In this document: positions 47,136 through 60,762 of the stretch, piece by piece | Layout: every line of letters starts with the position of its first letter | Numbering within the stretch: the first letter of the stretch is position 1 | The notes under the pieces: generated by a model | Told to the model about the DNA's origin: nothing | Databases searched by the model: none | Seen by the model: only the letters and a program-made list of their open reading frames with translations | Assembly (NCBI GenBank): GCA_004794785.1 | Contig: SJOL01007508.1 | Location: 191,827-255,826 of the forward strand | Source of the DNA: Opisthorchis felineus | Taxonomy: Eukaryota > Platyhelminthes > Trematoda > Opisthorchiida > Opisthorchiidae | DNA length: 64,000 nt | Reading direction: 5' to 3' | Position numbers and translations under genes: made by a program

Positions 47136-49250
47136 CGTAGCAACTGGACTTATCTTTGATAGGAAGAAGCAGTAATAAATTTCGGTCACGCTCTGGTTAT
47201 CATAGGAAGGAAAATACACGTCCCTGCTTTTATGGCGCAAAGAGGTTGCAAAGACTTCAAGAATTTTATGGGGAATGATGAAGGCGCTTAATGGAGGGAA
47301 TAAAGAGTGAGCTTTCGTCCGGCTGCCAGTGGCAACACGGTGGTCATCAGCAGCGAACTTCATGCCCACTGCAGCAGTGGGACGGAGGCAACCATTGACA
47401 ACGAAATCGTTCATTGTATGGGGACCGCTTGCTGGGTGCCTTACAAGCTACTTCCAACCTTCGACAGAAATCTAGGCAAGCAGAGGCAAAGGACGCGTGT
47501 AGGATTTGTGTTGAGGTAGAGCCTGGACTTAGCAAAGCATAGTGGGCATTTGGCTAAGCAAGCTGATGGAGTGTAGATGGGGCATGTACGAAGACACGAG
47601 GGTGAACGGTGCGTTAGATCGGCCGGCAGAGTGCTAACCAGAGTATGAAGTGTCTATCAGTAATAGATATTTAATAGAGGGAATGTCCATTTAAGACCTG
47701 GAGTATATGAGACTGCCGCCACCACGGTGGTAGGAGCGATCAGAACGAGAGACAGCGTATCCCAGAAGGGAAATAAGGGCTTCAGACATACTAGGCGACA
47801 GCCGCGTTTCATTGGTGCATTTGACGGTTGAAGAAGCTATAGTGGAGATATCTTGGGTGCACCGCAAATTGTATAAATGAGACAGGGTGTTGATGAGATG
47901 GACAGTTATACTACTAGAGGAATCTAAGGAGGTAGATGAGTTTGATTTTGATAATTTTTAAGCCCGAGGATATCTATACGGGATGGATTAAAGACAGAGT
48001 TATCCAGAGTTTTAAAATTGGTGGGCTAGGTAAGACAAGTTAGGCATGTATGAGAACAACTCGCTGGGAAGTATTTTTTAGTGTAATTGCTCACGGAAAG
48101 ACGAATATTGCATCTCCACTAATATTTGGTCATCTAGCTAGATCTTCCAAAGTGCATGGGTTGGAATTGTGCCTCACTAGATAAGAAGGTTTGCTCACCG
48201 TTTGCCAAAACCATCAAATTATAAAATGAAGGTCGATTGCACCGCTTGTTGCCCCAGATATTTTTGGTTATCGAACTATAAAACAGCACGCCACTATACC
48301 AGATATGTAGTTCCATTATTGCGGTAAGTGTCAAGGTGCGTCCGCACGAACATCTATATCAGGCATGATAAACCTCCTTTTCCGAATGTCTGTTGATCTC
48401 CGGAAGTGTTGGGCTATTATAAGAAACAAATAGACAGGCTGAACGCTTTATAAACAATGTTCTCTACGAAATTGCATGACACTAAGAGATAACCGTGCCG
48501 CTCTTTGTTTGGAAGTGGCCGGTATCAATGTATAAAAAGGAGAGCACGTTTTGCTTTCCCGAAATTAGGAGCCGAAATTCAAGCTGAAGGGTCAGTCAGA
48601 TGACGGCTTACGGTATATATATCCTAGATTAGGGCGAAGTTAATAATATTCAGTGCCAGCTGGTGTGTGAAACACTGTCAGGTACTATCACACTAGTAGT
48701 CAAAAGTAATCCAATACAGACACTATTTGAGGGCGCAAAGAAATGCATAGATCTCTGACTGGTCCCACACTGTGGGGGATCTGGCCAAACCCGGCTCCAT
48801 TGAACTAGACGGACATCGGGACATCAACGATGGTGGAGTGCAATTAGTAGGGAAATAGTATGGTGTTAAGTTGCGACCGAGGGAAAATGGACGATAGTGG
48901 TGACGGAACAGCAACGCCAGTGCGTGCTAAAACTAAAGCTTGAGGGTGTTGAACAAAAAGTAGTAGCCACTACAGATATTAGACATCCCTGAGGAGCTGA
49001 GGCGTTAGCACAGGCCACGGATAACAGCATCATTTATATTCAGTTGGAAAAGAAGAGGTCCTCTGCAAGAAACTGTACGGAATGTTGAAAACGGGAAACT
49101 CACTTGTTCCAGTGGGCGTGAACATTTTCATTCGAGCGTATTGGGGTAAACAACGTGTTACTATGGCACCGAACTCACACGACAAGGCAAGAATCCAGGG
49201 CGCAATGGTGATCATTTTGGGCAGGCGGGCAGAATAAAATAAATCATGAA
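47136..49250 (-). mobile_element. LINE-A, 5' part: APE-type endonuclease
   Basis: The minus strand near 47860-47700 reads INTLSHLYNLRC, STIASSTVKCTNETRL (ETWL in intact enzymes, carrying the catalytic Glu), SPSMSEALISLLGYAVSRSDRS and HRGGGSLIYS. This is the ETWL..I-x-x-x-x-Y-x-x-x-R-x-D-R-x-x-R-GGG-V-x-I-Y block of LINE apurinic-type endonucleases. It lies on the same strand as, and in correct order (EN before RT) with, the RT at 37300-39334. The two are separated only by the gypsy element. The remainder up to ~49250 is purine-rich like the rest of LINE-A and may be ORF1/5' UTR, without a recognised domain. The outer boundary is a guess. Confidence 0.6.
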
Positions 49251-49338
49251 AACAGTCAATGGTGCAATCGCAATTTTCTCCCGCTTATTCTTCTAAACGC
49301 GTGCTAAATTCTCCAATTTTTAACCATATCTGTTTGGT

Positions 49339-49976
49339 TTGTGCATCAGATGTCCATTAGCACGCCTATTTCTACCTAAATTGGTTATCGTCCAGTTTGC
49401 CACTTTTACTGTTCCTCAAGAAAATTGTTATGCAGAGGCAGTTGGTGTCATCTTGGCTAGCGTCCAGCTGCCTGCCGTAACCGTGAATTGTTTCTCTGCT
49501 GATACGGACACGCCCAAAATGTCACCTGTTTTTGCTGATTTACTTAAAGCCTTAAATCACAATGATGGGTCCCCTCGCCCAATAGGCAACGCCCCACGCG
49601 GTTTGCGCTCAAATGCGGTTGCAGCCGTGTAAACAGGAGTGAAGAGGAAGTTACGTTTAAGCTGCGCCCATGTACTGCTAATGGTTCATATTTGCAATGG
49701 CATGAGAGGTCAGCTAAAGAGCTAAACCACCTCACCTATGAAGAATTTTGTAAGGTGGTCCACTTATAATGTGCTCCAAGGACGCATACTGGGTCCTTTG
49801 ATGCTGGTCACCACCCAGCCTATTCTGAACTGTGGTGGTCACAGAGATACGTCTTTCGCACTATCGTGGGTCCAAAAGCCCTGATAGTTCAAGGATGTAA
49901 TGGAGATTTATTCGCATGTTTGTATGCCAAAAATGGTTTTATAGCCAACGTATTGGAATATATACTGGCAAAATAG
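49339..49976 (+). pseudogene. Coding-like stretch of unknown family
   Basis: An open frame (49339-49632) is followed, one frame over, by an open stretch from 49566 with EEEVTFKLRPCT, YLQWHERSAKELNHLTYEEFCKVV, one TAA stop (49767-49769), and SELWWSQRYVF and YAKNGFIANVLEYILAK up to a stop at 49974. The composition (paired charges, regular hydrophobics) is protein-like across about 130 codons with one stop. No family was recognised; a retroelement gag or an old host exon are both possible. Confidence 0.3.
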
Positions 49977-50977
49977 TAAAAATAATGCGGTGCAGATGAG
50001 CCAGATTAGAAGTAATAGTGCATGACCACATGTAACAAAGCGACCCATGCCATATAATTTGCTGGCAGAAAACCTTTACTCTGGGCTTGGACAAAGGCTC
50101 TTGCCCCCATAACTGCGAGTGATGCCCAGCAATAAATGACCTGGTGGTTTGCACCATTCATGGGGCCTACGCTATACACACGCCTGCTAGCCATTATATG
50201 GTTAGAAGTGTCATGTGATGTGTCATAAATGTCATCTCTATCATCATTATAGGCCTGACATTCAAGAACGTCCACATTCTTAACAGGAGTCATTTGAAGA
50301 TGCATAGACGAAAAACAAATAAACCCACCATAACGAGTTACAACACAGATAGAGGGCAACCGTGGAATGCACCGTAGGCGAAACGAGCCTTAGATTGCAA
50401 CAGAGACAAAAATCCTTTCAGTTCATACCGCACGCGGACAGTGGCGATCTAGTCCCAACTTGCAAAGTTTGGCATTGGAATGTCTACAGATTTAGGGGGA
50501 TATTTGCACGCTTGTATGGGACAAAAATGCTCGCAGCTACTTTACCAGTAAACTGTAAATGCGGTTCGACTGAGCCCCAAGAAGGAACTAACAGTGGTAC
50601 TGCAAATGAACAATTAACTCAGAAACCAAAACCAGTAACGAAATACGTAATTATCTAATGATGTTAGGCATCTGTGGCCTTCATAATAAGGCCATCTGTT
50701 AGCTTATGAAACTTACACATCCAGTGCACTCCCGAGCAAGTGCTGCACAAAGCTCAAACGGAACCGTCACTAAAAGCCCCGCGGATATCAACACGCCTAA
50801 TTTTTGGTAAGAAGCGAAGTCCCGGCGATGTGAAAAGTGCGATGCGACTGGTGCGAAGGTCGTCAGGCAAAGTAATGCGGCCATGTTACAGCTGATTTAG
50901 ATGTTCCGTTCGTGCGTGCTTTGAGGAATCGTCACGTTACCTGCATAAATGTGTTAATGAAGTGTATCATCTTAAAT
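49977..50977. other. No recognisable gene
   Basis: The frame at 50362-50658 is open but shows no domain, and it lacks convincing splice or start context. Confidence 0.45.
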
Positions 50978-51019
50978 TGGTTGTTGTGGTTGTTGTTTGT
51001 TGTGTTGTTGTTGTTGTAG
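50978..51019. repeat. (GTT)n imperfect microsatellite
   Basis: A run of GTT/TTG units with a few interruptions. Confidence 0.85.
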
Positions 51020-54000
51020 AGTGCTGTGGTGGAAGTCTAGTTTCAAAGCACCCCGCTGACTAGCCAAAAACTACAGTTAGGCAGCCAACCGCGCATAAGT
51101 TTTGACTCAATCTGTTTTTGCTACTGTTTGAGCCGAGCTACCTAAGGAGGAGAAGAAGGCGGACTGCATTTATTCATCAGACATCAGGCAGGAAAGCCGG
51201 TCTTCTGCCTCAGTACATGTCAGATTGTACCTCAAGTAAACGATTAAGAAAACCAAACCAGCTAGGAGCCCCTAAATTTGTTTCAAATTCAACAGCAAGC
51301 GACAAGCAAGCGACAAAAAGCAGGGTTCCTTTAGAGCCAAATCAAACACAAACGTTGTCTTGGTGTCGAGAACGGTGGTTGCTTTGCTTTTTTGGCTCAC
51401 CTCTAGGACTGAAAATATTTGTGTCGGTAGCCATGTGTTCACTCGAATTGTGCTTGCCGCTGGCAGAAAAGGCCGGAGTATTTCGCCTGAAAGGTTTCAT
51501 AAAAAGTCCCTAAAGAGCGTTAACATGACCTTCAACGCCGTTTTGCAACACAAAACTAATCAATTTTAAGTAGGCTCGAAAAGACGCTGTTCATTAATGT
51601 TTGAATCTGTTGGTAAAGTTGCCGCTAAACTGACCCGCGGTTGGCACTGAGTGGTGAATTCTTGACCTAAAGCCGTCGGCGCAAAGAGCTGTACTCTCCA
51701 TAGACATTTTACGCTCTGTGGTTACGTGCTCGTTAGTAAAATAGTTCCTTATGAGCCATCGTATATTTTGCAGATGCTGGTCCGAGAGGCACCAGAAGAC
51801 ATGGATTTCGTTTGTTGCCGTTAAAACGCCGGCAGTTCACAATTTAAATTCGTCGCCGGGACACTCATTTTGCCGACCAAACAGCATTCCGATACAGCAA
51901 CGCGTAAAATCTAGATATCTTATGATTTTACACCAAGATGGGAAAGCTTATATTTTGGCATTCCCCGAGGCATTTACGTTTGCTTCGGGGTGCAATTTGA
52001 TTAGAGTATAATCAACCCATATTCGAGCAATTGGTACAAAAGACGCGGATTCTCTTTGCATAAACTGTTCTCCAACTACCCAAATTTGCTTTTAAAACGT
52101 ATTGCAACTGCTACCCCTTTTACCGTACAAACGCTTCTGTCAATCTCCCTAGCATAACCCCCAACGAAATAGATGCGACACATTTATCATCACAAAACCT
52201 GCTTTCGAAACTGCCGCTAACCAAGCCACTGAGATGACAGTCATGGTTCACTCGGTTAATTTCACGTATTTTTCAAAGAGGATACAAAACGTTGATGCAG
52301 TGGCAGTTGCTTAGTTATCTGCCCAAAACTTTACGTACTTCCTCAAAGTATTCTCAGCTTCTTAGTTTTTAAATCGCGCATTCTGCCGATCACCGCTTCA
52401 TCGCTGAGAGCAAGTATTCTTCACGAGGCTTGACTCTTCCTTTCTGGTATGAATCCCTGTTACAATCCTTGTTCGTTAATTACTCTCAGTGAACTTAGTT
52501 TAGTCAATGTGATTGAATAACGCCGCACATTCTGTCATCATACTTTCCTTATCTGATGTTCTTCACGTTTTTCAGGATGTGTTCAGGTGGTCCTTGATGC
52601 TTTTCTGAGGCAATTCTTACCTCTGGAGCAATAGACAACACTGAGTAGGTCATTAAATCAGTGCAAGTATCACCATACTTTGGACACTTGCAAGTTATTT
52701 AACGTGAAGTTTTTGACGTTTGCACTGTATCTAACCGGTTCGCCCCTCCATCAAACCATATCTTTGTGGGACTGATCGTGCTTAGACGTTTGGGCCGAGG
52801 TTTCCGATATGGAGCTTCAAGTGGCGCGTAGTTTCGACAATCCTGAGTATCAAAAGGAAGGATTGGGTTCAGAGTTCTACGATATGATTTACACAGGGAA
52901 AAGCAAATGTATACAACAAACCTCAGTTATTTACGTTCGTAGCGTCAACAAAGGCACAAGTTTATCACTGACCTGCACAGTGCAGTGCCAAAGTCTGCAC
53001 ACCAAACAACGGCAAGCGGAACTTTGGCCCAGTAGTGTGGGTTGCGGTCGTCTCTTCCGACGATAGTCTCGTGATTCTGGTCGGCGGCGCGATCACACTA
53101 AATTCATGAAAATACCAAACAAGGCAGGCTCAGCAAACGAGACACAAATGCGCATGGGTAAGTAGTTCAGCTGCGCATGTTCACACACAGACACATGCTA
53201 ATATATAAGGTCAGACGGGACGGCTTTTGCGCCAAGGTGACTGGCGGGCACAGATGAGCAAAACAAGTAAAGAGTCAAGGGTACATAGGCGGAGTAAGCA
53301 AATGAACGGTTGAGTTATCATAAGGTTGATTTAGGTTCAATAGTTGTCTTTCGCAAGGGTGAATTTATTGAGTCTAGTTTTTCCCATCAGACATTTGTAA
53401 TCACTATCCCCCTTCGTTACTGGCGAAAGGTAAATTATATGCCCTTTGCTTTATCCTTCCGAGGTCTACGGGTGCTAAAATGTACCCGCATGGGGTTGCA
53501 AACTGTGCGTAATTTTCCGGATGCCTAGAAGCCATAAAAAGATTAAAATGCAAAGTACAGTGGAATAATAAAAACTTCATGATTCAGTCAACACAATTAC
53601 GGTACAGAAGTATAGCGGACAAATATAGATGAAAATACGTCCGCCGTAGGCTTGAGATCCAAACATGACGTATTACCTAGATTTAAGTTCAGCTGCAGTC
53701 TTACCAAAGATATTGCGTTGTTGTGTACGAATTAACTAACCGAAGGACCTACAACACTGAAACTGTCCTCAAATATATAACAGCAGCAATCCATTTTCCG
53801 TAGCCGCAGTTTTATTGTTGAGCCAGAGAACCCCACCAGGTGCCGCTTAAACAAGCATTTACGTTACTCGATTATTGTGACTATTTGATTTGACTATAAG
53901 ATCAAGCAAAACTGGTTTTCTCCCCTGTCCGTTACGCGCACAACAGTCACAGTGATCTGCAAAGCTCTCTCTATTACAAGCATACAACATTAAGGGTGCT

Positions 54001-57000
54001 TATTATTATTTTCCTACAATTTGGTGCTGAGTGTTTTTATGCTCGAAAGTATGTGCTTGAAACCTTTGTCAAACTCGGGGGAAACAGCTACGGGTGGTGA
54101 AAGATTGTGTCTCCATTAAATCTGATGTGACCTGTCAAACGCTCCATCTAATTTGTTGAAGTGCCTTTCTTCTCGAATATTTTCAGGAACCCACCGGATT
54201 TAGCATTATATAAGAAATTACGCAGTTATGTATGTTGCATGCGCTGAATACGGTTCATAAAAATTGCTGACAAAATGTATTCTGTTGCCACTAACAAGCG
54301 GCCCAACATCCAACGCACACGTTTCGTGACTATATCGTAGTCATTTATGTGGAAGTCTAGCCCGGCTATTCTATGCAAGATTCAGTCACACGTACATAAA
54401 ATCTGGCAACGAAAAATAAAAATATCCCGTGTTCCCAAACTTCCAGCCTTTGCAACAAATAAGACTGAATCTACAGTTTACCGGACAATAAAACCAACCT
54501 TTTAACACTAGGGATATAACGACGCTTAACTGGGCAACAAACAGGCCACTCCTTTTATCAAGTGTATAACGTCGATCCTCATATGCTCAGAATAAATACC
54601 GCTGGGCACAGAAGAATGCCGCGCGGATGCGGTAGTACGCACAAGAGCGTGTATTGTTTGATACAACAGACACTTTCTCAGGCTCTTCAAGCAAATATAG
54701 TCACGTCGTTCAGCGGCCTCTGTTAGGAATAAAACCACAGGCAATACAAGTTGTAGCAAGGCCACTTAACTTATCAGCTTTCGGCGGCTGACCTACAAGC
54801 GTGGTGATCCAAATAAAGAAAGTATCCAATAATCGTATTAGCTGGATTATAGATGTGGTGAGTATAAATCCCAGGTAAAATATATACTGCGCACCCGTTA
54901 CCCTAAATGATAAAATGTGTTCTTATAAATGGGAGCCCTCTTAAATTCGACGGCATCCTGATCTGTCACCGCCGCATTTCGCTTAGAAAGTTCCACTTGA
55001 TAGGGAGGTCTTAATCCAGCGTAGAATTCCTTTTTGCATCTTATGGGCTTGGAGTTTTGTGAGCAGTGAAATGTTGAAAACTCAATGAAAACCAGAAATT
55101 GTGGCATTCAGTTTGGGTAATTTTATATTGGCTTGTGTTAACCTGTCAACGAACTAAAGTTCTGATAAAGGGCAAGCACGCACTCGGTGCTGGACATGCA
55201 ATCGTGCACGAACATATTTAACACTTTCTTCACTCGAAAAAAGTGCAGGTCAAACACAAAAATTAAAAAAATTGTACGGGAAAACGCTTCAACCCAAAAT
55301 GTCAGCAAAACGTGTGATATTTGGCCAGCGTCACCCGAAAAATTTCTGTAACGAGCAAATTCAACGTCAGAAAAAGCTCTTGGTTAATTACCTAAATAAA
55401 GTATAGTAGCCTACGTCCAAACCTTCTGGACAAGTGATCTTTAAAGTTTGCATGTTCCACTTTGTCTTTAAATTAATACAACTGATATTTTACTGCCCTC
55501 TGCAACTTCCTCGAAAATGTGCTCTAAAATGTTAACGATTCTAGTTTTTGCGGCTAGCATAATTAAATCCTAGAAGTATCCTAACAAATAGTCATAAACA
55601 CCACGGACTCATAGTTAGTTGTGGGAGGTCAAAATGTAGCACAAAACGTCCGTCTCCTGGTTACCGCAGCCATTCACAAAGCTGCTTCCGCTCAATGAAA
55701 ATGGAAAAAAACATTGATATTTTTTCGCTACAACATCATCGATCCAAAGTTCTCCTCACACTCACAGAGCAATGAAACTGCTTCTTCTATCAAAAAGCAA
55801 GCTTGTAGCAAAAAAAGTTTCCGTTACGTGTGAAAACTTTGATAAAGTTGAGCGCATTTTAGTAAACCGGTGGCACTTAAAGATTACAAATTCTCTGTTC
55901 CCTGAAGCTGAATTATTCTTAAAAGAAATTTTGGTACTTACATGAGGATAAGTAAGTTCGTACAGTCATCTAATACCTACGTTTTGCCTGTTTTGACTTG
56001 TTTCACCTTTTAAACCAACTGCATCTATTCTCCTTCTTATTTACTGTAGTATCTATAAAAGCGCCTCGATAATCGCGTGAATTTGACCATCAGCCCTCTT
56101 TACATTCTCACTCATCTGGTTTGCGCACATGCTTGGCTCTATTTAGCTCTCAGACCAGATAGAATTTACCTCCAAAAAAGACAAAAATTACGGTGCTGTG
56201 ATTTGGCGGACCACTGATTCTGCCCCAAATCTGTTGCTCCCCGCTGTGCAAACTTTAAAGAGCACCCAACGTTTTATGACCTCCTAATATAATTGGCTCC
56301 ATTTTATCACAGTTAGAAAATACCCGGCGGTGAAACAGTATATTGTGACGCCTACAGCGATCACTTATTTTTCTTTTCTTTAGAGGAATAAACAAGAAAC
56401 AGAATTCAAGTTGGAACTGGAGATCGCTTTTGATACGAAAATAATGAGGCCCCAACAACGGAACCGCTTGAGCCAATGCGAACAATGATATAAGCATCCT
56501 TAAAGCGGGGACGCCGTACTCCAACAACCTTTGTGTTAAACGGTGTTAATAAAGTTACTTCAAAGCCGCCCAACAGTTTTTCCACTGTCTCGTTATCCCA
56601 TGGCTACGAATATTTTCGAACTCTAAGCCATGCATCTCACAGCGTGTGCACCACGCATGCAGCGCGTCCACTCTGGATTCTCGTGTTTTATCGGGCAATC
56701 GGTGTGGGCACTACAAAGTCCGTAAGCCTTCCCGGCGCACACCCTAATAATAAGATGTTGTTCCATGAACTGCACATGTGCCTTGCAGTCTGTTTCCCAC
56801 AAAAATTCCATCGCGACCTAGCGTCAACTCTGTAGCTGGCGGTAGCATGGCTGGAAGTTGTGACTGATGAAAAACCAAACAGTGAGTTGATGGAGACAGC
56901 AGTATTGAGGTGTAGTGGAGATAAAACCTGTGAGTTTTAAACTAATATTAATGACCGTTGCAAAACCTGGGTTACCTTGCACAGTCCTGGTCTAGTGATA

Positions 57001-60000
57001 AACCGAAGTAAGCGAACTAGGATGCAGAAGCACGTTCGGGTAGATTACGCAAGAAAGACTCCACCTCGGAAATGCAGGTTAAGCTGAAAGCGGCATACCC
57101 ACCGGTTTCAAGGAGTGAGGAAAGAGTGATCAGTATCCTCCTAGCTACCAAAGCGCGGAATCAGATTTTCAACGCAGGAAAGTTAGGTGAATATACGGAC
57201 AGAACTGACCATCGATAATCTGAAATGGTCTGTGACTTGGACCTTCGGCACATTTTCGTTAGATACAAAGTATGTGTAGAACGGGTAGACCTAAAGCATC
57301 TTTTATTCGCATAAGTGAAACGCCTGAGAGGAAACTGGCAGATGCACGGTAAACTACGGACACACTGTCAGACTGGGCGCGACATTAGCCGTACGGTCAC
57401 TGTGACGTCGTACAGTAGTTCACTGAAAGCCTCCCACGTAGTCGGCTTGGCTGAAATGGTCAGGGTCACTGAATGCATTTTTGTTTGTTAGGTTTATCTC
57501 GGCAGCTGTCACAAAGGGAGACCAGTATAGATCGAGACTATTCTTGAGTCCATTTGGGGTGCAGAATATGGGTAGTGTTGGGGCCATTCACATGAATCAG
57601 GGGGTCATTCAAAGCTAAACTGAAGACTCAAAGGGCGGAAAAGTGTAGAAGGGATATCTAGACTGTTTCGGGATTGCAAGTAGGCTGTGAAATAGGATGC
57701 ATACAATTATTGACAAATGTAACAGCATAATAGGCCTAGAACACATGAAAATATTCTGGGTGAGGCCAAGTCGGCGCCCCGAATACTCATTATGTGAGTG
57801 GAAGGAGGGACAGAGCGGGTGTGTCCATAAGTGCATTCCTCTAAATGGCCCAGAGGAATTAAATACGTACAATGCGCGCCGCCTGGTTTATAGCACGGCG
57901 AGTGGTTGCCCACAAGCCTCAGCAGAGAGCGGGAATCTGGGTAGTAGCAGATCTCCAACAAAAGTATACTCTGGTGGGGGCGGAGGTGGCGCCTTATAGA
58001 ACCATTGTTCGTGTGGGGACAGCAAGAGTTGGCGATAAGTCTTGTGGGGGGTTAGCTGCTTTCAAGGGTGAATATGGGGAAAATCCATTATGCTGGTGCA
58101 GTTAAGCTGTGCCATGCCTGCGTCATGTCTAGCTGTGCAGTCACCCACGGTCCCTCATAGGGGGTTATGTGTTATGACTTGTGAGAGGTCGGGGCCCAAC
58201 ACCGTGGTTCGAACGTGCCTCTCTTCTTTGCTAGCCCTTGGGAACAGGTGGCCAGCCGAATCCATGTCGAAAATTCATATAACCGGCCATCCGGTTTTGC
58301 TGTCAGCTAGTTCAGCTTACACATTCGCACACGTTTAAATGACGACCGTCTGCATCCACTCTTATCCCGCCCCGGTAACTCTGGTCACACACACGCCATA
58401 CACAATACCAACACCTTGTCTACCCCAGTAGCTAGCCAAACACAGCAACAAGCCTCAGGACTAGTAACAGGACGTGACTTCAACTTCGGCTACACTTCGG
58501 AACTGGAAGTTCCATTAGCTGTCCGTTATGGTCATATCCATTTTGCTCTCTGTGGCTTGAGCTAATGCTCAGAATCATAAAGGTTAGTCCGTTTTCAGAT
58601 GACCCTCACTTTGAGCTCAAAACGGCCAAGTTTCACTTTTAACAGCACCTAGTAATGCTGTTTCTATCATTCCAAATTCCGGGTTATTATCTCCAACTGC
58701 ATTCTGCTGCATTGACCCCGAGAAACCCACTGCTGCATTATCGATACTACGATGCCGACTGCGTCCGGATGTCAAGTCCCTGCCCGTTCCAAAATTTTCG
58801 TGACCCCACTTGTGTGGCACGTTGCTGTTTTCAGAGCTGCTGTAATTCTTTGCACTTCCTTGCATCGCCAAATTTGGATTTTTTCTGACTATGACCATGT
58901 CACCCAGCAGGTATCAGTGAATATTGATATTTTTACCACGAACCACCTTTAAAATTCTTTCATCTGTATCTACAGATTCAAAAATCAATCAAAAACAGCA
59001 TTATTGAGTCCAAACTACTAGTCGCTTGAACGCGTTTGCTATTCCGAGAAGGTTCTTGGACCCAGACTTATGGTATCTCACCGTATTTTCAGCTTCACAC
59101 TTTAGCATCCTGTTCCAATTTGGATACGCAGGCTCCCTCTGTTTTCGGGTTAGAAGGATAAAAGCGTGAAGTCTCTCCGCCCTTAACCACATTCCGTACG
59201 TACAGCATCCCTTTCTACGGTCACTTTGGGCACCATAAGTTAGTCATTCATTACCTGGTCTTGCGGTCGCTATGGCCAGGGGCATATTCGTTTGGGAGGT
59301 TATTAAGTTCTCGTAAATCTTTTACCACATTCGCTCCAAATATGAGCATGCATTATTTTACTGTGGAGGTATTTACACTTGTCTGATTGATTGATGCATA
59401 ATTCGCTTCAGGTCACATAAAATAAGAGCCTACTGCAAGACAAAGATAAAGTCTGGACAAAAGTGCCCAAATTTATCAGCCGTTCTAGACTATGGAAATC
59501 TAGAGCCTCATATTCATAACAGAATACTGCTAGTTCCACTTGAGCGCCCTACCAAAATGGGCACTGCTTTGTCATATGGCACGTTTCCCATCAAGTCACG
59601 TGACCGTTCAGTGAGCAAAAGTCCGTGCTCCTGCTAACTTCAGCCAGAACGAAAAGAGATTAGGCCACTCAGAGGGAAGTCAGTTTGAACCTAGTAAGAG
59701 ACCACTTCTATGTCTCACCTAGCGCGAAGTTTGTCTATTGTAAACATCGTAGTACTTTGTGTGTCAGTTAAAAATCAGGGCAGTTTGTTACTATTCTGAA
59801 GGTTGATAGTTGAACATTATTGCCTTTGAAGTCAATCAGTTGACAACTCATGCTTCGTCCAACAACACTCACTTGTAACATATAGAGTCGGCTCCTCGTA
59901 TTATTCAAGGAACCCGTTTGAACAGCAGGCCTCAATGCTAAAACTTTCACGTTTTTTCAAGGCGCGCTTTTTCAGTTTGGTTTGTCCGCGTTCCTTAGAA

Positions 60001-60252
60001 GAATGCTCAGAGAACCTGGATGGCATATTTTACCTAAGTGGTCCTATTGAATTGGGTGAATGATGGTCCCATAGTTTTTTTGCAGCCGGCTGACCAAAAG
60101 GTTCATGTGCCACTGCTGCTTTTCATGTACCGATTACACCTCATTCGTTCTTCTTCCATAAGTTGGGTCACCACCGGTAAGATTATCTTCCCGCGCAGAC
60201 TTCCGTATCTCCGCGGCTTTTTTGCTCGCCTTGGAATGGCAGCGCCCTATGT
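51020..60252. other. No recognisable gene over ~9 kb
   Basis: The frame at 51118-51513 (131 codons, a basic start then serine- and glutamine-rich) is the longest here but has no domain or repeat partner. The interval 57850-58330 is more GC-rich, with a B-box-like GGTTCGAAC at ~58200 but no A box at tRNA spacing. Nothing else could be supported. Confidence 0.4.
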
Positions 60253-60521
60253 TTGCTTCTTTGCAGATGCGCTCACTGCACATTGAATTCAGTTAAGGGA
60301 ATACAAGGGCATCCTTATGTTCATTGTCCTTATTTCACACTTAATTTGCAACGTATGATAGATACTATTCCATTTACTTCTGCGCTCTCCCTAGTGAGAT
60401 TCGGTCCACATTTATCTCCCCTTTTACATCAAGAAAAACTGTTTGAATCCCTACAGGAGATCCCTAATGCAAGCATGCAATTTGTAGGACTACCAACAGA
60501 GGACAATTCTTCGGAAGAAAT

Positions 60522-60534
60522 AGTGGTGTACATT
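60522..60534. repeat. Target-site duplication, left copy (13 bp)
   Basis: AGTGGTGTACATT, repeated exactly at 60763-60775, on the two sides of the palindromic insertion. Confidence 0.9.
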
Positions 60535-60762
60535 TGGTAATTGATCAGGTGGCTGTTGATCTGTTCGCAGAGCTTGGCAATTGATTTGCAGACGTTTCGT
60601 CACCATTCGAGGAGACATCCACCCAACAGCGCACTGAAGATGTCTCCTCGAATGGTGACGAAACGTCTGCAAATCAATTGCCAAGCTCGGCGAACAGATC
60701 AACAGCCACCTGATCAATTACCAACTAATGCACCCGAGCTACCAATATTCCAACAAATTACC
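60535..60762. mobile_element. 228-bp palindromic insertion with hammerhead-like word
   Basis: Two 86-bp arms (60534-60619 and 60639-60724) are reverse complements with a single mismatch by eye, around a 19-base spacer; the left arm's first T overlaps the duplication. A 38-base non-palindromic tail (60725-60762) follows. The right arm reads GATGTCTCCTCGAATGGTG then ACGAAACGTCTGC. With the preceding CTGA this resembles a hammerhead core with a self-complementary ACGT helix III, as described for Penelope-like elements. However, an extra T after CTGAAGA and the lack of a matching helix I make ribozyme function doubtful. Near-identical arms mean a young insertion or arm homogenisation. Confidence 0.8.

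Noticed and set aside
51118..51513. 131-codon plus-strand frame as a gene
   Set aside because: Domain-free, with no splice or repeat support; a frame of this length can arise by chance in 64 kb.
58120..58330. GGTTCGAAC B-box-like word as a tRNA gene or SINE
   Set aside because: No A box at tRNA spacing and no second copy of the surrounding sequence in the window.
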